Part shown: positions 51,792 to 60,800 of the stretch, in pieces
How positions within the stretch are numbered: the stretch's first letter is position 1
Layout: every line of letters begins with the position of its first letter
Origin: Bradyrhizobium sp. YR681
GTDB lineage: Bacteria > Pseudomonadota > Alphaproteobacteria > Rhizobiales > Xanthobacteraceae
Reading direction: 5' to 3'
DNA length: 64,000 bases
NCBI RefSeq assembly: GCF_000282615.1
Contig: NZ_AKIY01000178.1
Coordinates: 16,826-80,825 of the forward strand
Translations under genes and position numbers: made by a program
The notes under the pieces: model-generated
Seen by the model: only the letters and a program-made list of their open reading frames with translations
What the model was told of the DNA's origin: nothing
The model's database searches: none

Positions 51792-53648
51792 CTATCGCGG
51801 CGCTGCCAGCGGCAGGCTGACGTGAAACACGGCGCCGCCCGAGGGCGTGTTTTCGGCCCAGATGCGCCCGCCATGTGCCTCGACGATGGAATGCGCAATC
51901 GAGAGACCTATCCCCATGCCTTGCGACTTGGTCGTGAAAAAGGGCTTGAAGATCTCGGTCAGCTTTCCCGTGAGGATGCCGTCGCCCGCATCGGCGATGG
52001 AGACGACGGCCAGATTGCCATCGAGGAGACGGGTTCGACCGACGACGCGGCGCCGATCGTTCGGAAGATGAGCCACGGCATCCATGCCATTGACGACGAG
52101 ATTCAGGATAGCCTGCTGGAGCTGGACCTTGTCGCCTTTCACGCGGATGTCCGAGGACGAGGGCTCCGTCGCGAGTTCGACATCGTTGGTTATGGCCTGC
52201 ACGGAGAGGAATCGAAACACCTCGCCGACCGTCGCATTGAGGTCGATCTCGCGCCGTTCGGTCGGGTCTCGCTTCAGAAACGAGCGTAGCCGGTCGATGA
52301 TTGCTGCCGCGCGTTGATCGTCGCGGCGGATGTGGTCCAATATGTCCCTGACCTCGGCGAGATCAGGAGCCGGATTCTGCAACACCTGCTGGGCCGTCTC
52401 GGCATTGATTAGAATAGCGGCGAGTGGCTGGTTAAGCTCGTGCGCGAGCGAGGCGGACATCTCGCCCGCGGTCGCGCGGCGGTTCATGTGGGCGAGCTCC
52501 GACATGCGCTGGCGTGCCTCGACCTCGGCCAGGAAACGCAAGTGACGCTCGCGCAGCAGAATGGCGATCATCAGCCCCTGTATCAGGACCACGCTCGCGA
52601 CGATTGCTATGTGCCAGTAATACTGCGTCCAGAAATTCGGCTCGCGGAAGCGCACTTCGCTGCCCGGCGGCAAATTGGCTTCGTCCACATTCCAGCGCTT
52701 GAGTTGCCGCCAGTCGAAGATCGGCTTTACGTTGTTCCCGCCGAAGGGCGCGATGCTGGACGGCACCTCGCCATCGAGAATCCGCATCGCCACCTCGCCG
52801 GCTTCGCGGCCGATGCTCTCGGGCAGCAGCAGGAAGCCGCCCACGCCCGACCGCCCCAGGAACGTATCGGAGGTGATGATGATAGGGCGATTAGCAGTCT
52901 CGGCAACGCGCGCGAGCGCCGAGGCGGGCGAATAATAAGTGCCTTCGCCGTCGGAATACATCGCCGAGGTCAGGATCGCGGAGCGAGCGGGCAGGGCGCC
53001 GACTTGCTCGCGGACCTCACGTAGCACTGCATCGGACAGATCGGTGACGTCGAGATCGGGCATTACCGCCGCGAATTCCTGCTTCCAGTGACCGTATGTC
53101 AGCGGATTCCTCCAGGCGTCGCCGACGAGAACGACACGGGTCAGGTCGGGAACGATGGCGCGCGCTGCGATCAGCAACTGCGTCGGCCTCACCCTTGCGA
53201 AGACGGCCGTCGTGTCGGGCAGGAACAGGGCGCGCGTCTCGGGCAGATCGGGCACGAAGCCGTAGACGACAGGCGCAGCGGGCCAGATGTCCTGCTTGCG
53301 CGTCTGAAGAAATTTCGCCGATGCGACGCCGATCGAAACGATGACGTCGATCGACCGGAGCGCATATTTGGTCTTGAGGTGTCCGACCAGGCTTTCTTCG
53401 TAGTCCGGTCCGGGGAAGCGAGCGAGATCGAGGCTCTCGCCGTAGATCACCGTGTGACCCTTGCCGCTCTGTTTTGCCGCGGCACGGATACCGGCAAAGA
53501 CCTCCGAATAGAAGGGCGAGCGAAAATCGGCTTCTTCCAGAACCAGGATCGAGCGCTGCCGCGGGCCGTCGGCTGCGATGCATTCACACGATAGGCTCGT
53601 GAACAGACAGATGAGCAGGATACGCGCGAGCCCGGTGATCGTGCACAT
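51792..53648 (-). CDS. Sensor histidine kinase with fused ABC-type substrate-binding domain
   Basis: This 618-aa protein has an N-terminal signal or membrane anchor (ARILLICLFTSLSCECIA). A periplasmic domain resembling ABC-transporter substrate-binding proteins follows (SILVLEEADFRSPFYSEVF to DGEVPSSI), then a transmembrane helix (HIAIVASVVLIQGLMIAILL). The kinase core comprises H-box SLAHELNQPLAAI, N-box ILNLVVNGMDAVA, and G boxes DAGDGI and GMGIGLSIAHSIVEAHGG. It is expected to sense a small ligand outside the inner membrane. The start at 53648 is chosen from the signal. No response regulator is adjacent, so its partner is elsewhere. Confidence 0.85.
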   Translation of the reverse strand: MCTITGLARILLICLFTSLSCECIAADGPRQRSILVLEEADFRSPFYSEVFAGIRAAAKQSGKGHTVIYGESLDLARFPGPDYEESLVGHLKTKYALRSIDVIVSIGVASAKFLQTRKQDIWPAAPVVYGFVPDLPETRALFLPDTTAVFARVRPTQLLIAARAIVPDLTRVVLVGDAWRNPLTYGHWKQEFAAVMPDLDVTDLSDAVLREVREQVGALPARSAILTSAMYSDGEGTYYSPASALARVAETANRPIIITSDTFLGRSGVGGFLLLPESIGREAGEVAMRILDGEVPSSIAPFGGNNVKPIFDWRQLKRWNVDEANLPPGSEVRFREPNFWTQYYWHIAIVASVVLIQGLMIAILLRERHLRFLAEVEARQRMSELAHMNRRATAGEMSASLAHELNQPLAAILINAETAQQVLQNPAPDLAEVRDILDHIRRDDQRAAAIIDRLRSFLKRDPTERREIDLNATVGEVFRFLSVQAITNDVELATEPSSSDIRVKGDKVQLQQAILNLVVNGMDAVAHLPNDRRRVVGRTRLLDGNLAVVSIADAGDGILTGKLTEIFKPFFTTKSQGMGIGLSIAHSIVEAHGGRIWAENTPSGGAVFHVSLPLAAPR

Positions 53649-53789
53649 TGCTGGACTCACGGCCCCGCCTGGGGTTGCAATCGGGCCTCCTCGATGAGGA
53701 CGCACGCGAGAGCATACCCGGCTGCCCCGCAGTTTCAACGGGCGGATGCGCGTATGTTCAGCTGACAAGCAAGGCGGGACGAAAGGCCG

Positions 53790-54380
53790 CTACTTGAACG
53801 GATCCTGGATCGACGGCGACGATTGCCGGATGCGGCGCACGCTCACCGGCGTGCCGTCGGAGACGAACAGCAGTTCGTATTTCCGGCCCTCGCTGTCGGT
53901 CGCGGAGCAGGTGACATCATTGACCTTCTTGGCCGCGAAATTGCCGGTCTGGCGGCAGGTGCCGGTGGAAGCCTGCTCGGCAGGTACCGGCAGGCCGTCG
54001 ACCTTGGGGCGATCCTTGGAGTTGAGCAGCATGCGGTCGACCGGCAGCTCGTAGGAATTGTCGTCGGCGCGCTTGCCGTTCTCACCGGAGAACGAGACGA
54101 CGTGGCTCTCGTCGGTGGGATCATCGACGGCGACCGTGAAATTGACCCGGCCCTGGTCGCCATGGGCGTAGGCCACCGTCTTGCAGGCGAAGGTGCGGCC
54201 CGCGACCTTCAGCGTCTTGCAATGGCCGGACATCAGCGCCAGGAGGTCGATGAAGGCGCGCTGTTGCGCCGGCGGGTTATTGACGGGGATCGGCGCGGAA
54301 GACCCGGCAAAACAAGGGCTTGCGAGCGCGACGAGGCTCGCGGCGAGGACCTGTCGGCGGAGGCGCATCGTCAGGCTCAT
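53790..54380 (-). CDS. Exported protein of unknown function
   Basis: This is a 196-aa protein with a signal peptide (RLRRQVLAASLVALASPCFA). Its mature domain has four cysteines (GHCKTL, FACKT, GTCRQ, VTCSATD) that may form two disulfides, and many beta-prone segments. No family was recognised. The start is uncertain: ATG codons at 54425 and 54494 are also in frame. It is alone on the minus strand between the sensor kinase and TPR genes. Confidence 0.68.
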   Translation of the reverse strand: MSLTMRLRRQVLAASLVALASPCFAGSSAPIPVNNPPAQQRAFIDLLALMSGHCKTLKVAGRTFACKTVAYAHGDQGRVNFTVAVDDPTDESHVVSFSGENGKRADDNSYELPVDRMLLNSKDRPKVDGLPVPAEQASTGTCRQTGNFAAKKVNDVTCSATDSEGRKYELLFVSDGTPVSVRRIRQSSPSIQDPFK

Positions 54381-54568
54381 GTGCGAGGGGGCCAGGGACG
54401 CGGATAAGTTCCGCTTCATAACCATCGAACCGCAAATTGGTTGCGATCCCGTTTGTTCAGCCAAGCCCGTCTGGAATACCACCGTGCCACCCATCGGCGA
54501 TTCGCCCCCGATCGCCCAACCCGTCCCGGGGCACTTGCCGTCAGGCCGATGTTTTTTTCGTGGCGGAG

Positions 54569-55882
54569 CTAGCCCGTCGCCGCCTGCCAGCGCGTATCGC
54601 GCAGGGAGGGGCGGCGGTGCAGGCGGGCGTCGAGCAGGGCGCGTGCACGGGGCAGCTCGCCGCTCCGCATGAGAGCGACGACAAAAGTGTCCTCGATCAG
54701 TTCGCGCTGGGCATGACTGCCGCCGATGCGGACGATGTCGGTGAACACGGGCGCAAGTATCCGCACGCAGGCCGCATGGTCCTCGTCCGCAAAGGCGGCC
54801 AGCGCGCGGCAGATCGCCGGCACCACGGGGCCGGCCGGCAGCTTGCCGTCAGCGAGCCGCTGCTCGATCACCGCAAGCCGCTCGGCGAGCGCCTCGCGAT
54901 TTTGCGTTGCGGCGGCGAACAGCGCCATGTGGACGTCGGCGAACGGCAGGCCCGATTTTGGAAACAGTTTCTGCGCGGCGGCGTCGGCCTCGACCCAGAG
55001 CGCCTTGGGCACGGCGTGGCCGTAAGCCGACAGGCGCCAGAGCAGCGAGGCGCCGTCGGTGATGATGTTGAGCGGCGGTGCCTGTGTGGCGGCGGGCTGG
55101 AGCACGTCGGCGTAGATCTCGAGCGCGCGGGCGGCGTCGCCATGTTCGAGCGCGCCGAGCGCCTGATGCCAGCGGATATGGCCGTGCAGGAGGCCGGCGC
55201 GATCGTAGCCCGGAATCCATTCGTCCACGAGACGGTCGGCGGCGTCGATCGAGCCGTCCTCGAACATCGCATGCAGCACCGCGTGCGCGGCATGCGCATT
55301 CTGCCGGCGCAGGTTGAAGCCACGTTCGGTGATAGCGCGGCCACGGGCGACGTCGCCGTTCTCGGTCATCGCCCAGCCGGACATGGTGAGAAACCACCAG
55401 TCCTCGCCGTAATGCCGCGCGACGCGCTGGCACAGCTCGTGCCGCGCGCGGTCGTGATCGGCCATGCCGGAGAAGGCGAACAGGCCGAACGCGCCGAGCG
55501 GCAGCGACAGCACGACGGCATCGCGCGGCCATGCGTCGATATGTTTCAGCGTCGATGCAATCGCCTCGGGCAGCCGGCCCTCGATCGCAAGCGCCAGTGT
55601 CTCGACATGCGAGCGTTCGCGTTCGGTGCCGCGCCCTGCAACGACCTCGCGCGCCAGCGCCGCCTTGCTGCGTGCAAGATCGCCCTGCTGGTAGAAGGCA
55701 TGGACACGGGCGCGGGCGATGTGGGGAAGCGCGAAATCCGGATCGGCTGCGATCGCACGCTCCAGCATCTCCGCCGTACCGGTCCAACCGGCGAGCATCA
55801 GGTCGACGCCTTCGCGATAGGCCGATGCCGCCGCATCGGATGCGGTGGAAAGCGAAAGGCCGTAGCGATCCTCATGCGCCAT
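54569..55882 (-). CDS. Tetratricopeptide-repeat protein of the TTC38 type
   Basis: The 437-aa helical protein matches the TTC38-like family: it starts with DRYGLSLSTASDAAASAYREGVD (family signature near the N-terminus), then helical repeats such as RAIAADPDFALPHIARARVHAF and the characteristic GWAMTENGDVARGRAITERG. The family is conserved from bacteria to humans, but its biochemical role is unknown. It is probably a protein-protein interaction scaffold in the cytosol. It lies 15 bp after the aldo/keto reductase gene on the same strand, so both are likely co-transcribed. Confidence 0.82.
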   Translation of the reverse strand: MAHEDRYGLSLSTASDAAASAYREGVDLMLAGWTGTAEMLERAIAADPDFALPHIARARVHAFYQQGDLARSKAALAREVVAGRGTERERSHVETLALAIEGRLPEAIASTLKHIDAWPRDAVVLSLPLGAFGLFAFSGMADHDRARHELCQRVARHYGEDWWFLTMSGWAMTENGDVARGRAITERGFNLRRQNAHAAHAVLHAMFEDGSIDAADRLVDEWIPGYDRAGLLHGHIRWHQALGALEHGDAARALEIYADVLQPAATQAPPLNIITDGASLLWRLSAYGHAVPKALWVEADAAAQKLFPKSGLPFADVHMALFAAATQNREALAERLAVIEQRLADGKLPAGPVVPAICRALAAFADEDHAACVRILAPVFTDIVRIGGSHAQRELIEDTFVVALMRSGELPRARALLDARLHRRPSLRDTRWQAATG

Positions 55883-55897
55883 TGTCGTCTCCCGCGC

Positions 55898-56908
55898 TCA
55901 AGCCGTCCGCGCGCGGCGGCCCTCGATCGGATAGGCCGGGTCGTTGTAGCCCGGCGTCGAGGGATGGCCGGGGGTCACCAACCGGTCGATCAGCGCCTCG
56001 TCGTCGGCGGTGAAGCGGTAGTCGAGCGCGCTGATGTAGCCGTCCCATTGCTCCTCGGTGCGGGGACCTGCGACGATCGAGGAGACGAAGGCGGAGTTCA
56101 GCACCCAGCCGACCGCGAACTGGCCGGCGGTGATGCCTTTCTTCTCGGCGTGGATCTTGATCTCCTGCGCGAGCTGGAGCGATTCCGGCCGCCATTCGGT
56201 CTGCATCATGCGAGTGTCGTTGCGTCCCGCGCGCGTTTCCTTGTCGGGGGTGGCGTCGGGCCTGTATTTGCCGGTGAGCACGCCGCGCGCCAGCGGGCTG
56301 TAGGGCACGATGCCGAGGCCGTAATAGGCGCAGGCCGGAAAATGCTCGACCTCGGGCATGCGGTTCATCGCGTTGTAATAGGGCTGGCTCACTGCGGGCC
56401 GGTCGATGCCGAGCCGGTCGCAGATGTTGCAGATCTCGGCGACGCGCCAGGCGCGGTAGTTCGAGACGCCGAAATAGCGCACCTTGCCTGATCGGATCAG
56501 GTCGCCGATCGCGCGCACCGTCTCTTCCAGCGGGGTCGCGTGGTCTTCCTTGTGCAGATAGTAGACGTCGATGTGGTCGGTGCCGAGCCGCTTGAGACTC
56601 TCGTCGGCAGCCTGCAACACCCAGCGCCGCGACAGCCCGACGCGATTGGGATCGTTCCCCATGGGGTTGGCGAGTTTGGTCGCGAGCACCCAGGCGTTGC
56701 GGTTTCTCGCAATCGCGCGGCCGACGACGTCCTCGGATGCGCCTTTCGAATAGGCGTCCGCGGTATCGATGAAATTGATGCCGGCCCCGTGCGCCTTGTC
56801 GATGATCCGCTTCGATGCGGCCTCGTCCGTCGGTCCGCCGAACATCATGGTGCCGAGGCAGATGGGCGACACTTTAAGGCCCGAGCGGCCGAGTTGGCGG
56901 TAGTGCAT
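55898..56908 (-). CDS. Aldo/keto reductase
   Basis: The 336-aa protein has the aldo/keto reductase barrel with catalytic residues Asp and Tyr (FIDTADAYSKG), Lys (VLATKLANPMG) and His (VYYLHKEDHAT), plus the NADPH-binding C-terminal part (SSIVAGPRTEEQWDGY). It begins YRQLGRSGLKVSPICLGTMMF, a common start of this family. It should reduce aldehydes or ketones with NADPH. The substrate is unknown. It is the first gene of a two-gene operon with the TPR protein. Confidence 0.9.
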   Translation of the reverse strand: MHYRQLGRSGLKVSPICLGTMMFGGPTDEAASKRIIDKAHGAGINFIDTADAYSKGASEDVVGRAIARNRNAWVLATKLANPMGNDPNRVGLSRRWVLQAADESLKRLGTDHIDVYYLHKEDHATPLEETVRAIGDLIRSGKVRYFGVSNYRAWRVAEICNICDRLGIDRPAVSQPYYNAMNRMPEVEHFPACAYYGLGIVPYSPLARGVLTGKYRPDATPDKETRAGRNDTRMMQTEWRPESLQLAQEIKIHAEKKGITAGQFAVGWVLNSAFVSSIVAGPRTEEQWDGYISALDYRFTADDEALIDRLVTPGHPSTPGYNDPAYPIEGRRARTA

Positions 56909-56956
56909 GGGCTATTCCCTCGACGCTTGCGTTGGCGCCAGCATAGCCAGCCACGC

Positions 56957-57047
56957 CCGTCATTGCGAGCGCAGCGAAGCAATCCAGAGCTGCGTCCGGG
57001 GAGATAGTCTGGATTGCTTCGTCGCAACTGCTCCTCGCAATGACGAG
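56957..57047. repeat. Intergenic inverted repeat (cgtcattgcgag type)
   Basis: cgtcattgcgagcgcagcg near 56959 and, in the reverse sense, cgctgca/ctcgcaatgacgagg near 57032-57047 flank aagcaatccag (56978-56988) and its partner ctggattgcttcg (57010-57022). This is another interspersed palindrome typical of Bradyrhizobium intergenic regions, here between the aldo/keto reductase and thioesterase genes. Confidence 0.75.
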
Positions 57048-57076
57048 GAGAGGGCGGTGGCAGCCCGATTTTGCGC

Positions 57077-57514
57077 CTACTCCGGCCCCTTCAAGATCTT
57101 GAACACGCCATTCGCCATCACGATGCAGCGATTATCCACCGTCACTTCGGTGCTCATGAAGATCAGGCTGCGGGTCGAGCGCACCACGCGCGGGCGGGAG
57201 ATCAGGATGTCGCCGATCTGGCCGGCCTCGACGAAATGGGTGTCGAGCTGCACCGTCGCCATGAATTCCTTGCCGGAGACGTAGCGGGCGGTCATGCCGC
57301 AGGTTCGGTCGGCGAAGGTCATCATCACGCCGCCCTGGACCATGCCGCGGCGGTTGTGGTGCTTGTCTTCGGTGGCGAGTGCGAATTCGTGGTGGCCGTC
57401 GACCTTGCGCTCCCACAAGGGGCCGATCAGGTGCATGAAGCCCGTGGTTTCGAGGATGCTCCAGCCGTCCGATTTCAGCCTTGCGGCGACCTTGTTGGTC
57501 ATCTCGTCGTCCAT
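57077..57514 (-). CDS. PaaI-family acyl-CoA thioesterase
   Basis: This 145-aa hot-dog-fold protein has the PaaI thioesterase core: the HHNRRGMVQGGVMMTFADR stretch (N-x-x-G-x-x-HGG-type helix, here MVQGG), strands ATVQLDTHFVEAG and IFMSTEVTVDNR. It probably hydrolyses short or aromatic acyl-CoA in the cytosol. The canonical HGG is replaced by QGG, as in a subset of the family. The gene is divergent from the Nudix gene at 57574 with a 59-bp gap. Confidence 0.85.
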   Translation of the reverse strand: MDDEMTNKVAARLKSDGWSILETTGFMHLIGPLWERKVDGHHEFALATEDKHHNRRGMVQGGVMMTFADRTCGMTARYVSGKEFMATVQLDTHFVEAGQIGDILISRPRVVRSTRSLIFMSTEVTVDNRCIVMANGVFKILKGPE

Positions 57515-57573
57515 TCCTGTGCGGGCCTTGCGAGCTCATTTCATCGGGGCCTGACGTGGTGTAGTCAAGCATC

Positions 57574-58200
57574 ATGAGACCGTTCGACGATGCCACACGA
57601 CGGAATATCGCGGCCGCCTGCGCGGCCTTCACGCGGCTGCCGGAAGACGGCGTGGCGCCGGCGCTGAAGCGTGCCGCGGTGGCGGTCGCGCTGACCGCAG
57701 CGGGCGAGGGCGATGACACCGCCTTCCTGCTCACGTTGCGCGCATCACATCTGCGCGCGCATCGCGGCCAATGGGCCCTGCCGGGTGGACGTTGCGATGC
57801 CGGCGAGATGCCGGTGGAGGCGGCGCTGCGCGAGCTCGACGAGGAGCTTGGTCTCCGCCTCACGGGTGCGGAGGTGCTCGGCACGCTCGACGACTATCCG
57901 ACGCGATCCGGCTATCTGATCACGCCGGTCGTGGTCTGGGCGACGGACGCCGCCGCGATCAGGCCGAACCCGGACGAGGTCGCCTCCGTCCATCGCATCG
58001 CGCTTGCCACGATCGAGCGCGAAGATGCCTTCGACTTCGTCGCGATCCCCGAGAGCGCGCGCCGCGTCATCCGCTTCCACCACCAGCACAGCCTGATCCA
58101 CGCGCCGACGGCGGCGCTGATCTACCAGTTCCGCGAGGTACTGGCGGGGCGGCAGACCCGCGTTGCCGAGCTGGAACAGCCGGTGTTCGCCTGGAAGTGA
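57574..58200 (+). CDS. Nudix hydrolase of the CoA pyrophosphatase type
   Basis: The 208-aa protein carries the complete Nudix box from G67 onward: GGRCDAGEMPVEAALREL followed by DEELGL. The preceding RGQWALPGG and the UPF0035-like segment place it among CoA/NADH pyrophosphatases (NudL/CoA type). These split CoA into phosphopantetheine and ADP, or act on other dinucleotides. The ATG at 57574 is followed by RPFDDATRRN. It is cytosolic and monocistronic. Confidence 0.88.
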   Translation: MRPFDDATRRNIAAACAAFTRLPEDGVAPALKRAAVAVALTAAGEGDDTAFLLTLRASHLRAHRGQWALPGGRCDAGEMPVEAALRELDEELGLRLTGAEVLGTLDDYPTRSGYLITPVVVWATDAAAIRPNPDEVASVHRIALATIEREDAFDFVAIPESARRVIRFHHQHSLIHAPTAALIYQFREVLAGRQTRVAELEQPVFAWK

Positions 58201-58271
58201 CGCAAAAGCTGAAAAAAGAGGTAAACGGCACGTTAACGTGACGGTTACCGGATGCCTGCTAAGAGGGCAGC

Positions 58272-59486
58272 ATGCATCATTCGATTCGAAATAGCCTGGC
58301 GCTGGTTCCATTCGCGCTTGTCCTGCTCGCGCCCGCCGCGCGAGGCGGCGACGCCGACGCGCTGCCGCCGGCCGTGCGCAATGCCAACGCCCAGCTGTTG
58401 TCGCAGTTTTTCGCGCAAGGCGGGGCCTCGCCCGCCGTGCTCGAATATCGCCGCAAGCTGCAGGAATATCAGGCCGCGCGCGCAGCCTTCGACGAGGAGG
58501 CGGGCGCCTATTGGAGCCAGATCTCCGAAAAGCGGAAAGGCCGCAACGCCAAGCGGCGCAGCGGACAGCAGATCACGCTCGACGACTACGTGCTGGAGCA
58601 TCCGCCGCTCTATAACGGGCCGAAGCGGCCGGTGAATCCGGAGCCGGAGGAAACGCCGGAGCGCCCGACCAAGAAGCCGATACCCGTCGTCGCCGATCTG
58701 CTGCGCGCGGCGCAGGAGCTCTACCAGTTCACGCCGCAGCGGCCGTCCAGCGAGGTCGAGTTCAAGCGCGCCTATGCGCGCTATGCGCTCGCCTCCGGGC
58801 TGACGCGCGAGCAGGCGGTGCGGGTCTATTCGTTCGAGACCGGCGGCACCGGCAGTTACGACGTGCAGGCGGGCATCGAACATGGCGGCAAGCGGGCGAT
58901 CTCGACCGCGATGGGCTACAACCAGCTCCTGACCACCAACAGCGTCGAGCTGCTCGCCGAGCAGGGCCATGAATTCATTCGCGCGCTTTCCGACAAGGTG
59001 GCGCGGACTTCGGGGCCGGCGCGCCAGTCGCTCGAGCACAAGCTCACGGTGCTGAAGAAAATGGTGGCGCATGCGAAGTCGGTGCCCGACACCTGGTCGG
59101 AGCACGAGAAGATCGGCAACACCGCGCAGGGCTGGGCCATGCATGCGATGGTGCTCGACATCGACATCGGCCCGATGCTGCAGACCCACAAGCTGCTGAC
59201 GTCGGTGCTGTTTGCGCGCGCCAAGGGTTACAGCCGTCCGCTCAGCGCGGCCGAGCTCGAGATGATGAACCTCACCGGCGACGGCACCGGGCTCGACATG
59301 GTGACGATGCCGCAGGCGATGCGGGAGCAGGTGCCGACCTCGAACTTCTTCCAGCGCGGCGGCTACGAGCGCAATCCGGTCGCGATCCGCCACAACACGG
59401 TGGCGAAGCTGCTCGCGGTGACGGATACGCGGATGGACAGCAACAGCAACAATGCTGGTGCGAGGGAGTTGGCGGGGGCTTTCTAG
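58272..59486 (+). CDS. Exported lysozyme-like protein of unknown activity
   Basis: The 404-aa protein begins with a signal peptide (RNSLALVPFALVLLAPAARG). A central region (RVYSFETGGTGSYDVQAG, then KRAISTAMGYNQLL) resembles the active-site start and following helices of lytic transglycosylases or lysozyme-like folds, with the Glu in FETGG as possible catalytic acid. The preceding 150 residues are charged and Pro-rich. The rest is helical and unassigned. A role in periplasmic peptidoglycan handling is plausible but not shown. The ATG at 58272 is good; related exported proteins are common in Bradyrhizobium. Confidence 0.7.
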   Translation: MHHSIRNSLALVPFALVLLAPAARGGDADALPPAVRNANAQLLSQFFAQGGASPAVLEYRRKLQEYQAARAAFDEEAGAYWSQISEKRKGRNAKRRSGQQITLDDYVLEHPPLYNGPKRPVNPEPEETPERPTKKPIPVVADLLRAAQELYQFTPQRPSSEVEFKRAYARYALASGLTREQAVRVYSFETGGTGSYDVQAGIEHGGKRAISTAMGYNQLLTTNSVELLAEQGHEFIRALSDKVARTSGPARQSLEHKLTVLKKMVAHAKSVPDTWSEHEKIGNTAQGWAMHAMVLDIDIGPMLQTHKLLTSVLFARAKGYSRPLSAAELEMMNLTGDGTGLDMVTMPQAMREQVPTSNFFQRGGYERNPVAIRHNTVAKLLAVTDTRMDSNSNNAGARELAGAF

Positions 59487-59490
59487 AACG

Positions 59491-59590
59491 ATGCCGTAGG
59501 GTGGGCAAAGCGTAGCGTGCCCACCATTCTCGAACGCAGCGACAGATCGTGGGCAGGGCGCTACGCGCCTTTGCCCACCCCACGGCAGCT
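59491..59590. repeat. Intergenic inverted repeat (gtagggtgggcaaag type)
   Basis: The left arm ccgtagggtgggcaaagcg (59491-59509) is mirrored by gcctttgcccaccccacgg (59567-59585), with gcgtagcgtgcccacc and tgggca...gcgctacgc forming inner pairs. This is a third type of Bradyrhizobium-style interspersed palindrome. It lies after the lysozyme-like gene and may end transcription in both directions. Confidence 0.78.
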
Positions 59591-59613
59591 TCGTTTGTAG
59601 CGAGAGTCGCGTC

Positions 59614-59934
59614 CTATTGATCCGACCCGAACTTGAACTTGCCGTCGCCCTCGAGATAGGGGCCGCTGCGCATGTAGAGCTGGCCGTTGTGGCCGATGAA
59701 GAACAGCGTGCCCTTCGGCACCTTCTTCGCGCCCTTCAGGAGCTCGCCGGCGTTGCTGGTGCCCATCTTGTAGGACAAGGTCTTGCCGTCCTTGTCATAG
59801 GCGTAGCCCGTGTCGGGCTTGAGCTCCCACGGCGTGGCCGCAGTCTGTGCCAAAGCGGGTGTCACGAAAGCGCCCAGCGCCGTTACAAGTGCAACCGAAA
59901 CAAGTGCAAATGTCTTTTTTGAAAATATCATCAT
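59614..59934 (-). CDS. Small secreted protein of unknown function
   Basis: The 106-aa protein has a clear signal peptide (KKTFALVSVALVTALGAF, cleavage after LAQ or ALA). Its mature part of about 76 residues contains TGYAYDKDGKTLSYKMG and GTLFFIGHNGQLYMRSG. These look like two beta hairpins rich in Gly and Lys. No cysteines. Family not recognised; similar small exported proteins are common in the genus. It is convergent with no gene and divergent from the gene at 60128. Confidence 0.75.
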   Translation of the reverse strand: MMIFSKKTFALVSVALVTALGAFVTPALAQTAATPWELKPDTGYAYDKDGKTLSYKMGTSNAGELLKGAKKVPKGTLFFIGHNGQLYMRSGPYLEGDGKFKFGSDQ

Positions 59935-60127
59935 TCATCCTCCCCGTCGTTGGGGTTGCCCATCTTGAACAAATCACGAACGGCGTTTGCAGGTCAACTT
60001 GCGAAAGCGCCGCAGCGCATCACGTCCGGCCCAGCAGTTTGTGATTTTCCCTTCGCCCCCGCGCGACTATGTTCCGCTTTCAGTCTAGAACGCAATTCGA
60101 CAAAAATAGTGGTGGGGGATGATTCGA

Positions 60128-60607
60128 ATGAACCATGTCATGAAAGCCTGCTCGGCCGCCGCACTCTTGCTGACGGCGCTGGTGCCGGCCGCCCGGGCCG
60201 ACGATTACCAGCTCAGCCACAACCAGCGGATTTCGTGCAGCCGCGGCCTTGCCCCGGGCAAGCTGAATACGGCGACCTGCAAATCCTACACCTACCTGTT
60301 CAACACCAAGACCTCGGAATATTTCCGCTGCCAGGTCTCCCTGGCGCTGACCCGGGACAACAAGGAAGTCATCAACGTCCAGACCGACGGAGGCTGCACC
60401 AAGAAGCCGCGCATCTTCGAGACCGACGGTCATTACGACTTCGACGCGACCGAAACCGAGCCGCCGAACACCAATTCGTTCTTCGGCCCCGGCGGCTATT
60501 CGGTCTGGGCCGCCGACGTCACCGCGCAGAAGATCCGCGGCTGTATCACCATCTCGTCCGGCCTCGGCTCCGACATCTCCAAATGTCTGGACATGACGTT
60601 CCAGTGA
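60128..60607 (+). CDS. Exported Cys-containing protein of unknown function
   Basis: This 159-aa protein has a signal peptide (VMKACSAAALLLTALVPA, cleavage near ARA-DD). The mature part is beta-rich with cysteines in ISCSRG, ATCKSYT, FRCQV, GGCTKK, RGCITI and SKCLDM, likely forming three disulfides in the periplasm. Function not recognised. The ATG at 60128 is chosen because ggggg lies at proper spacing; an ATG at 60119 is too close. It lies upstream of the TAXI gene on the same strand with a 193-bp gap. Confidence 0.7.
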   Translation: MNHVMKACSAAALLLTALVPAARADDYQLSHNQRISCSRGLAPGKLNTATCKSYTYLFNTKTSEYFRCQVSLALTRDNKEVINVQTDGGCTKKPRIFETDGHYDFDATETEPPNTNSFFGPGGYSVWAADVTAQKIRGCITISSGLGSDISKCLDMTFQ

Positions 60608-60800
60608 GCTGATCGGCCGCTCGGACCCGATGCGTTCGGGCGCGCGGCGACCCGGCTGCGCCACGTCGCCGCACCCTCCGGGTTCCCGGAAAGGCAAGGC
60701 AAAACAGCCCTTTCCCGCAGTCCTGTTGTGCCTATTGGATGGGTTGACCTGCTCCCCTCATCCGGCCAATTTCGCCGCCGGTTTGGGGAGTAAAACAACC

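Noticed and set aside
54437..56491. 684-codon plus-strand frame over the TPR and aldo/keto reductase genes
   Set aside because: It overlaps two recognised genes on the other strand and has no domain.
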